A stretch of 64,000 nucleotides of DNA, taken from NCBI GenBank assembly GCA_964035545.1, contig OZ037773.1, forward strand, positions 3,713,251-3,777,250. Direction: 5' to 3'. This document shows, piece after piece, positions 11,901 through 23,900 of the stretch (its first letter is position 1; each line of letters opens with the position of its first letter). The notes below the pieces were generated by a model. It did not search any database. It was not told the origin of the DNA and worked only from the letters and a program-made list of their open reading frames with translations. The stretch comes from Bugula neritina. Taxonomy: Eukaryota > Bryozoa > Gymnolaemata > Cheilostomatida > Bugulidae. A program made the position numbers and the translations under genes.

Positions 11901-14900
11901 AGATGAGTTATAGGCGCCAGAGTCCTGTCAATACAAGTAAATCCTAAGTTAATAAACGTTAAGTTCGACTATTTGCTGTTAGGAGTTGTCCCGCTGCAGC
12001 AGCAGAGGCCTGCATGGAAAACCGAATCTCACTACTTTACCTTCACAGGTGGTAAATCTTTCACTAGAATGGACAGCCTATGTTGTTGTAAAGCAGACTT
12101 TTGGAAAGTTACTTGATGCTTACTTTATAACTATTCTTCACTTCTAACAACTGTTGCACTGTATAGTAATATATTTACATCATTACAATATTACTACCAC
12201 AGTGCCACAATTACTACTATCCTGTACCGATTAGGACATGGCGGTGAAAGGTGAGAATATTACTACTACTCTAATATTACTACTATATTACTACTATATA
12301 ATTACTTCGTTATTACTATATTATTACTATATTATTACTATATTATTACTATATTATTACTACTCTAATATTACAGCTATATAATTACCACTTATCATTA
12401 TTACTATATTATAACTACTATAATTATTATAATAACTACATTACTGTATTCATAGCAATACTGTATTATTAGCACAATATTACTGGATTATTAGCACAAT
12501 ATGATTGTATTAGTAGCACTATATTACTGTATTATTAGCACAATATTACTGTAGTAGTAAGCACTATATTACTGTATTAGTAAGCACTATATTACTGTAT
12601 TAGTAAGCACTATATTACTGTATTAGTAAGCATTATATTACTGTATTATTAGCACTATATTACTGTATTACAACTAGACAGAACATACCCTAGCCCGGCT
12701 GTCACTGTAATATATAGCACTGCCACTATCAGGTACCACTGAAGGAATATCTGCAGCTGAAACAGATACAAAAACTCATCGCCTGAACAATGACGATAGA
12801 ATTAGGGCTGCAGATAACTCGGTTGAGTTTAAACAACTTTTTTAATTCAAATTTTCAACAAAAGTGAAGTTCCAAAAAAGTAACGTCTTCAAACAACTTT
12901 AATAGAGCTAATTGCCAGGATATTGCTAAAGTTAGCTAAGTGTTTGATTTGTACCATAAACAGCTATTCCATAACCACCTATTACAGCATGCCTTGAGCT
13001 GGTCTCTGGATAAGCCAAAGAATAAATCTACCATGTATAAAATGGAATGGGCAGTTACACTAGCTTTTTATAAGGAATGTATCAGCATACAAACCAGATG
13101 TAGGCCAGGTTCCAGTTGTTAAAGTTCTGCAACTCTAGAGGGAGCGGCAGTAGTCTAGGGGTTAGAGCATTAACTTAGTATACATGAGTCATGGGTTCAA
13201 ACCCCAGTAAAGGTCATTGGCGATATTAGGAAAAACATCCAGTCACAATAGAGGGGTTTCAAACATCCCTCTAGAGGAATTTGCATTTTAAAGTTGTCTC
13301 CCCCTAAAGGTATTGGGGGCAGTCTCCATAATATATAGAAGGCCCATAAAATAAGTAGAAATGTAAGGTTTGAGTGAAGACTACTACTAGTATAAGTTTC
13401 ATTTTTTCTGAGATTAATATTTTGGCATAAGTACACATATGAGCAGTTTCAAAAACTTTTTAAAAAATTTTGTCAATGATAAATGGCACAAAAACAAAAC
13501 TTCAAAGCATATTTGTGGTTTTGGTTATTGAGCAAATCTGAAGCTGGCAGCTGTCATTATTATTTGCTTTGCTGACTGTAACCAGTCTGTTTAGAGCTGC
13601 TAACCTTTCAACTCTTAGAACAATAATAACATGCTCGTAGACTATATAGCTGCACTAGTGGGCTCTGTCTTACTGAACTCCAAATGCTCCAAATTATGGG
13701 TTGGAACACATGCCTGTAAGTTTATGAAGGCACTGGCTCATTTGTATTAACATGTTCACGTACTTACACACCTATACTATGAAAATAACTAAGCCACCCT
13801 ACTATCTAATATTTCTATATATCAAAAAAATTATTATAAATATAAAGATATGTATTAAAATAGATAGATTAAATTTGTAATTTCAAACAACATCTTATCT
13901 AAAAATGCTAAACACTGTATAACTATAAATATGTTTTAAAAGCATTTGTTTACATGGCATGCCTGCAAGTCAATGAAAATATTTAGAGAACAGTAAAAAG
14001 AAGCATATAAATTTCAGAATAGTTAATTTTTTTCTGAGATAAATATTTTGGAAATGTCCCACAATTCAACGTTTAAATTAAGTCTGTAAAGAAAATTTCA
14101 CAGTGTATTTTCAATAAATAATTATTCTTGCAAGCTGGTTTGCGTTTGTTCTGGCATGCCATTTTACCTCCAGTTAGGTGCAGAAATGGAGATTTTGACC
14201 AAAAAATTCCCCCCTGAATAGCATACTGTTAAAAGTTTTGGGCTTGTGTTAGATAGGCCCTACTAACCTCCATTTTACAGTGGTCTAGTTAACTAGGTCA
14301 AAGTTCATTGAGGTGGAATTGTTTTATTAACCTCGTGTGTTGATAAAATACTATTATTAGATTTAGAACTTCTCTAAACAACTTCACAGTCTGATTAAAT
14401 ATCTGCGATACTTGCCTAGTAGACGATCCAAACTTAAAAAATAATATACTAAATCTTTGTATTACATGTATGGATAAAAAATAATGCAACAAATTGGCTA
14501 AAGCATGTTCAAGTAATGTGAAAAACTCGAAATATAAATGAGTCAAACTAGAGCTAGTCAAGTGTGTAGTGTTTTTGGCCGATTTATATGTGCTGTTTAA
14601 TCAGCTTATTATGTAGTGATATAATCCTATATAATGTAATTTAAGTTAGACAGCTAAAGTTGGACAGTTCTCATCGTGCACTTTCTTGAACAAGCAGTTA
14701 TGTAATATAGAAAGACAGCTACTCAACAGAGAGCTTCAAGCAAACAAAATTCTTGCACCGAGGTTGATTGAATACAAAACAGCTGCTGTTATTCTTATAG
14801 CAGCATGCATTGTATAAGAGATAGCCTGATGGTTCACATAGTTTACATCAATGAACTCAATAATTATTAAGCTATTCCAGCTCAGTGGTTTACATACAGT

Positions 14901-17900
14901 GACATACCACTGAAAATTATTAGAAACCACAGAAAAGATATAAAGGAGAGAATGCTGGCACAAAGGAAGTATAGCAATGTGGTTAAATATATGGCTGAAA
15001 ACTGACTTAGAGATAAATAAGTACAAAATGTACATAATATAGCTAAATCAGCAAAGCCAAATGATTTGATATAAAAAGTATTATCTGGGAATTTAGTGAA
15101 ACTTTGTAGTATTATTTAAAATTCCACCTTTGAGCAAGACCCGTATGGAGTAAAGCCAATCTTAATTTCATTAGTGTCATAAGAATGCAGTCATTATGAC
15201 ATAGTTCGTTCTTTCTATACTTTACAGCTGGTACTAAATGTACATTCCAACTCTTTTTTGGAAACAAGCCAAGTTGCTTTGGCTGAAAAGTGCTTTTTTT
15301 GATGATTTTTTTTCTGCAATGCAGCAGTATATAATTTACAATGCTCCAAAAACATTTCTGTATTAGGAATGTTGGTATACCAACAGCTTGCAAGAATATT
15401 TATTTATTGAAAATACACTGTGAAATTTTTTTTACAGACTTAATGTAAACGTTGAATTGTGGGACATTTCCAAAATATTTATCTCAGAAAAAAGAAACTA
15501 TTCTGAAATTTATATGCTTCTTTTTACTGTTCTCTAAATATTTTTATTGACTTGCAGGCATGCCATGTAAACAAATGCTTTTAAAACATATTTATAGTTA
15601 TACAGTGTTTAGCATTTTTAGATAAGATGTTGTTTGAAATTACAAATTTAATCTATCTATTTTAATACATATCTTTATATTTATAATAATTTTTTTGATA
15701 TATAGAAATATTAGATAGTAGGGTGGCTTAGTTATTTTCATAGTATAGGTGTGTAAGTACGTGAACATGTTAATACAAATGAGCCAGTGCCTTCATAAAC
15801 TTACAGGCATGTGTTTCAACTCATAATTTGGAGCATTTGGAGTTTAGCAAGACAGAGCCCACTAGTGCAGCTATATAGTCTACGAGCATGTTATTATTGT
15901 TCTAAGAGTTGAAAGGTTAGCAACTCTAAACAGACTGGTTACAGTCAGCAAAGCAAATAATAATGACAGCTGCCAGCTTCAGATTTGCTCAATAACCAAA
16001 ACCACAAATATGCTTTGAAGTTTTGTTTTTGTGCCATTTATCATTGACAAAATTTTTTAAAAAGTTTTTGAAACTGCTCATATGTGTACTTATGCCAAAA
16101 TATTAATCTCAGAAAAAATGAAACTTATACCAGTAGTAGTCTTCACTCAAACCTTACATTTCTACTTATTTTATGGGCCTTCTATATATTATGGAGACTG
16201 CCCCCAATACCTTTAGGGGGAGACAACTTTAAAATACAAATTCCTCTAGAGGGATGTTTGAAACCCCTCTATTGCTTCTTTGCCCCAGCTGGATAAGTCC
16301 TTAGCCTGATTTAACAAAAAGCTCTTTCCATCAGGGATGGTGACTATAAACTTGCGTGAGTTTTTATATTCTAACTGAAGAGATCATTAGTATAGCACTT
16401 ACACAAAATACAAGAGTTTACCAAATCGCCACTCACCTGCAAGACGCTCGATTGCCGGCGTACTCTGCATACGTCGCTCCTTCCTCGACTGGCCTCTTCC
16501 TTCAACTGCAACACAACAGTTTCTATGTGGGAGTTGTTTCCTTAACTTATATATATTGCATGTTAACACAACTCCACAATTATACACCAGTTGGCTAGCA
16601 AACGAGATTATGAACTTGAATACCATCAGTTTTAAGTTGATAAGTCTAAATCATTTAATCCAAACCATCAATTTGAACAACCAACGGAACAAAAGTCGTG
16701 TGAATTAATCATAAACCTGAATTACTTGACCAGCAAGTATTTGGTTGACGTAAGATCAGCTTGAACTGTAAACCAGAACAACTGATGGCTAATTGAAAAA
16801 ACTTCCAGTGAAAGTTCATTATCTTCAACTCCGAAATTCATCCTCATTGAATAAACTTCGCTGTGCCAGGTTGACAAAAAATATCTTACAGTCGAGAACA
16901 AGTGGAGTTGCCTTACCAGGGTTATATGTAAACTTGAGTGTGCTGGACACCCCTCTTTCAGTAACCAGCTGCACATTCACAGTGCGCTGTTTTAGTAGCT
17001 GTTTGCCAGAGGGTGGCTTGTACTCGGGATACACTAGCTGAATGGCAGCACATTCGTGGATGTCCTTTTCCCTGTAACGACCTTCAGCTTCCCAACTGGT
17101 CGCCTCGTCATAGAAACGGATCTTCTTGATATCACCTGCATATAGGATACCATAGTGTCACAGTAGCATGTAAACCTTTATTTATTTCCTCACAGGTGAG
17201 GATGACACACCCGTAGGTGAGGATGACACGCCCACAGGTGATGATGACACACCCACAAGAGAGAATGACACACCCACAGGTGAGGGTGACACATTAGGCC
17301 AGTGACCAGGACAAATAGAAAAAAACTTCTGTAATTGAATAACCACAAGCTGTGTTGTAATTATAGAAAGCTCATTGTGTATTGGATCAAAGTACTATGT
17401 ATTTCTACAAACATGCAGTGCCGATCTCGTGTTTTTACAGCTCTTTAGGCTAGGGCCACACGGTGTGGACTCCCCATACATGCAGAAAATCTGTCTAGCC
17501 CAGAAATGGGCTGTTGTGTCTGGATTTTCGTGTGAATAACATGCTGAGCGGAGAGTACATACGGCTCGTTCGAGTTTAATCTAATTGGCTGGTTTCGATT
17601 AGCGAGCACACTTTTTGAATTTCAAGCTACGTTTTGATTTTTAGCGAATTTGATAAAAACATTCGTCAATAATTTGCATTTCCACCTTTATAATATCTAA
17701 ATTTGCATTGCTTACGATGTAGATTTTAAAACAAACCCTCGTAGGCGAGCAGTTAAGTTAAATGCCATCATTAGCTAATAAATTTCCGCACCCACTATCA
17801 ACGCATTGTGTGTGGCAGGTCATTCCCGGGAACGCAATTTTTACTAATTTGGACCTGCAGGTAGAAAATCATGTCTTTGGCCCTAGCATTAAGACCACCT

Positions 17901-20900
17901 CACAGCAATAACACAGATAAAGTTATTATAGCATTACATTGGAATTTTCATGTTTGAAAACATTGAATGACACCACAACCATAGGTTCATGCAAACCCCA
18001 GACCGCAATTAATCCTACCAGCATCCATCTGCAGCCATGAAAACTCAGTGTAGAAGAAAGAAGCAGTATTTGCCTAAGTTCTCTCTCTGGCACCATTAAA
18101 GTACAGGGTGCAGGATACAGGACCCTATCTCCTACTAGACACAAAGTAAATTCACTCACCTTTTCTAGTGACTCCATTTATAAGCATGAGCATTTGCTTG
18201 TTACCCGAAGCGGGGCCATGTGTTGGAGTCATCTTCACAATTGCGAGGCTAGCTTTGGCTACAAATATAAGGTTACCTCTACACACGCAAGACATGAGGA
18301 GATAACATTCATATTACTGTTACTGCTGTCACTACTGTCGCTACTACCACTGCCGCTACTACTACTACTACTACCACCACTGCTTTTGCTGATACTACTA
18401 TTACTACTACCACGGCTACTAAAACTGCTACTATTACCACCACTATCATTACAACTGCTACAATCACTGCTACTATTAGCACTACCACTATATCTGCTAC
18501 TATCACTATATCTAGTACTATCACTACTACTATTACTACTCTCACTATTAAGATAAACGCTGATACTCATGTTACATAAGACAAGAATGAAGCATTAAAT
18601 GATTAAATAATAAAACTGAAACTCACAGGTGGAGTTGTGGATGGGATCAGAACAAACTGGTTGAAGCAGTTGCCACCTGTTATTCTTTACGAATGCCAAC
18701 TGAAAGCATATCTGCACATAATTTCTGTCTATCTTGTTTAGAGGATTATCATCTGCGTCTGCAATGAGAGAATATGTTTGCAATAAGAGAATACGTCTGC
18801 AATGAGAGAATACGTCTGCAATAAGAGAATACATCTGTAATTAGAGAATACATCTGCAATGAGAGAATACGTCTGCAATGAAAGAATACATCTGCAATAA
18901 GAGAATACGTCTGCAATGAGAGAATACATCTGCAACAAGAGAATACGTCTGCAATGAGAGAATACATCTGCAATTAGAGAATACGTCTGCAATGAGAGAA
19001 TACATCTGCAATGAGAGAATATGTCTGCAATAAGAGAATACATCTGCAATGAGAGAATACATCTGCAACAAGAGAATACGTCTGCAATGAGAGAATACAT
19101 CTGCAATGAGAGAATACATCTGCAATATGAGAATACGTCTGCAATGAGAGAATACATCCGCAATGAGATAATATGCCTGCAATGAGAGAATACATCTGCA
19201 ATGAGATAATATGCCGGCAATAAGCAAATACTTGCATATACAATAAGAATGACGAAAACAGCATAGCTATAAACTATGGAAAAAATATAAAGTCACCCAA
19301 GGCATTTCTTTCAGTAGTTTACACACTAAAAATAAGCCACAAAATTCTAAAAATTCATTGAAATCGACCTTTTACATTGTATTGAGCAAAGCAGCTTTTG
19401 TTCAACATTGGTAAAAAGTTGGAGTTGTACCACTTTACCTACTGTAGAGCACACAACTCTACAAGGTCTTACACTAGTAGCCGCTCTGTATATTTATTAG
19501 ATAGCTTATGCCTACTTAATAAAGTTAGCTAGAGAAATGTTTATTAGAAATATATATACCTTGACAGATAGCAGCAAGACATGCTTTATAAAACTACAGG
19601 TTGGCTGATCCTTTGAATAAACATATTTTTAAAGTGTTTGTTTGTGTACATTGTAGAAGTTAATTAAAACCAAGTAACCCTCAAGTATTACTGTGACACT
19701 GATACCACACTAACAAGTAACCCTCAAGTATTACTCTGACACTGATACCACACTAACAACAAGTAACTCTCAAGTATTACTCTGACACTGATACCGCACT
19801 AACAAGTAACCCTCAAGTATTACTCTGACACTGATACCACACTAACAACAAGTAACTCTCAAGTATTACTCTGACACTGATACCACACTAACAAGTAACC
19901 CTCAAGTATTACTCTGACACTAATACCACACTAACAACAAGTAAAAATATCATGCATATATGTTGATAGCTAAGGAAACCCACTTCCATAAGGATCCACT
20001 TTCAACTTCTTGCGCTTGTCCAACTGGGGTTGCCAATCTCTGTTCTTAGCATTGTTCTTACTGGCCACCAGATAGACTTTGTCCAGCCTACGATAGAAGA
20101 GCATCTAACCAATCAGCACGGACAAGACAACCAAATGAATCAATAAAGTGAAGACACTAGTAGCAGGGGTGTAGCAGTAACTAGTAGCAGGGGTGTAGCA
20201 ATAACTAGTAGCAGGGGTGTAGCAGTAACTAGTAGCAGGGGTGTAAAAGTAACTAGTAGCAGGGGTGTAGAAGTAACTAGTAGCAGGGGTGTAGCAGTAA
20301 CTAGTAGCAGGGGTGTAGAAGTGACTATTAGCAGAGGTGTAGAAGTGACTAGTACCAGGGGTGTAGAGTTAGGCCAAGTTTTATCTGCCCCCCCTCCCCC
20401 GCGTGTCATTTTTAGGCGGTTATTAGTAGTGTATACATCATCAGTCCAATAAAAGCATTGCACTACTAGACTGCAGAGAAAATTCAACAATATCAGCTGC
20501 TCCAATGCCACTTCCCTTATCTCAACTACCATATATATACTACATACTGTATCTCAACTACCACATATATACTACATACTGTATCTCAACTACCACACAT
20601 ATACTACATACTGTATCTCAACTACCATATATATACTACATACTGTATCTCAACTACCACACATATACTACATACTGTATCTCAACTACCACATATATAC
20701 TACATACTGTATCTCAACTACCACACATATACTACATACTGTATCTCAACTACTACATATATACTACATACTGTATCTCAACTACCACACATATACTACA
20801 TACTGTATCTCAACTACCATATATATACTACATAGGCTACTGTATCTCAACTACCACATATATACTACATACTGTATCTCAACTACCACACATATACTAC

Positions 20901-23900
20901 ATACTGTATCTCAACTACCACACATATACTACATACTGTATCTCAACTACTACATATATACTACATACTGTATCTCAACTACCACACATATACTACATAC
21001 TGTATCTCAACTACCATATATATACTACATAGGCTACTGTATCTCAACTACCACATATATACTACATACTGTATCTCAACTACCACACATATACTACATA
21101 CTGTATCTCAACTACCATATATATACTACATACTGTATCTCAACTATCACATATATACTACATACTGTATCTCAACTACCACATATATACTACATACTGT
21201 ATCTCAACTACTACATATATACTACATACTGTATCTCAACTACCACATATATACTACATACTGTATCTCAACTACCACATATATACTACATACTGTATCT
21301 CAACTACCACACATATACTACATACTGTATCTCAACTACCACACATATACTACATACTGTATCTCAACTACCACATATATACTACTTACTGTATCTCAAC
21401 TACCACATATATACTACATACTGTATCTCAACTACTACATATATACTACATACTGTATCTCAACTACCACATATATACTACATACTGTATCTCAACTACC
21501 ACATATATACTACATACTGTATCTCAACTACCACACATATACTACATACTGTATCTCAACTACCATATATATACTACATACTGTATCTCAACTACCACAT
21601 ATATACTACATACTGTATCTCAACTACCACACATATACTACATACTGTATCTCAACTACCACACATATACTACATACTGTATCTCAACTACCATATATAT
21701 ACTACATACTGTATCTCAACTACCACATATATACTACATACTGTATCTCAACTACCACATATATACTACATACTGTATCTCAACTACCACACATATACTA
21801 CATACTGTATCTCAACTACCACACATATACTACATACTGTATCTCAACTACCACATATATACTACTTACTGTATCTCAACTACCACATATATACTACATA
21901 CTGTATCTCAACTACTACATATATACTACATACTGTATCTCAACTACTACATATATACTACATACTGTATCTCAACTACTACATATATACTACATACTGT
22001 ATCTCAACTACCACATATATACTACATACTGTATCTCAACTACCACATATATACTACATACTGTATCTCAACTACCACACATATACTACATACTGTATCT
22101 CAACTACCATATATATACTACATACTGTATCTCAACTACCACACATATACTACATACTGTATCTCAACTACCACATATATACTACATACTGTATCTCAAC
22201 TACCACATATATACTACATACTGTATCTCAACTACCACATATATACTACATACTGTATCTCAACTACTACATATATACTACATACTGTATCTCAACTACC
22301 ACATATATACTACATACTGTATCTCAACTACCACATATATACTACATACTGTATCTCAACTACCACATATATACTACATACTGTATCTCAACTACCACAC
22401 ATATACTACATACTGTATCTCAACTACCATACATATACTACATACTGTATCTCAACTACCACACATATACTACATACTGTATCTCAACTACCACATATAT
22501 ACTACATACTGTATCTCAACTACCACACATATACTACATACTGTATCTCAACTACCACATATATACTACATACTGTATCTCAACTACCACACATATACTA
22601 CATACTGTATCTCAACTACCACATATATACTACATACTGTATCTCAACTACCACATATACACCACACATCTGACAGACCGACACTCATGTAGGAAATGCA
22701 GCATTCTTACTGAATTATGTTATTCTCTGAAGTTATTTCCAAGTTCTTTTTAACAACAACTCCATTTTCTGCATTTTCACCCTCTAGTCTGTGAGGATGG
22801 GGCTTGGGGTTTTCATCACTGGACTCTGGAACTGAGACTAAAGAAGCCATGAGAGTTGCCTTTCCCTGGTAACCTATGACCTTGAAAAACAAATAGCTGA
22901 ACAGATTAAGAAAATGTTTAGAGATATTCAGTAACTTGACTTCTGATATTTTATACATGTTTATATATAATAACATTAATATAATATAATAAATTATAAA
23001 GGAATCAAAACATTTACTTTCATTATAACAAAATAAAACCCTTTCATCGGTCACATCCTTGTTTAAGTGATAGTCAAGGTTTGTCTCTATTAACTGAATG
23101 CCAGCTCTAATATTTATCACCTAAAAACAGTGTTTGTTTCCTGGAGATATTACTAACAATGTGACATCACATCACCAGGTGTTAGAGGATGGTGTATGTT
23201 TATGTTTGGTGTCTGCTTACTAAACAAACACAGCTGCCGGATTTCACCTCAATTGTAGAGGTTTCACTTTTTGTATATTTCAAACCAGTGCTGTTCGAAA
23301 TCATTTGTCTGGAGGTTAGAGGGTCAAAAGCAAACTTATGGAGTACAGAATAAGCAACAACAGCCGCTACACTAAGTTCCTGGTTTATCTTTTTTATTAC
23401 TGCCAGTGACCATTGCACATGGAGGCAGATATCAGCGTCAAGAGAAAGTAAAGTAAACATAATATCTGGTGCAGAACATCTATTTGTAGATACCTAACAA
23501 CGAGACTGTTGGACCATTGCATATAGCATTGGGTCAACTGTACTTTATATACCAGGAAGATATGTGGTGTTCTGACAATAATATAATATTCAGTTCAACT
23601 GTAACTGTATAATAAGTATCCTAATAAATGGAAGTATTTTAATTCTAATAAGATAAGAGTGAGGTTGTTCAGTGCAGAGGTGAATATAGTTACATGCGTT
23701 CAGTCAATATCTTCTTTACATTCTGGAGTAATGTGACACCCTGAGCTTTGTTGTTATCGATACAAGGAAATGTTGCCCTCTGCGTGTTTAAATATTATGA
23801 TCAGATATTCAAGAGTTCGGGTATGATCAGTTGTACATCATTATGTAAAATATCCCATAGGTAAAAGCATCATTTGGCAGTTGATTTGCCCATTAATTCA

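Noticed and set aside
16917-17135. NFAT family rather than Rel
   Set aside because: The RHD hinge SDPIH, the NLS placement and the PHPH motif fit Rel/NF-kB; NFAT-specific motifs are absent.
18738-19264. Long frames reading YSLIADVFSHCRR
   Set aside because: They come from the 19-bp splice-site array; all three frames are open because of the repeat.
20505-21032. 175-codon frame YYILYLNYHIYTT
   Set aside because: Translation of the 32-bp intronic array.
18757-22668. CRISPR-like array
   Set aside because: Units are contiguous direct repeats with no unique spacers, and the genome is eukaryotic.
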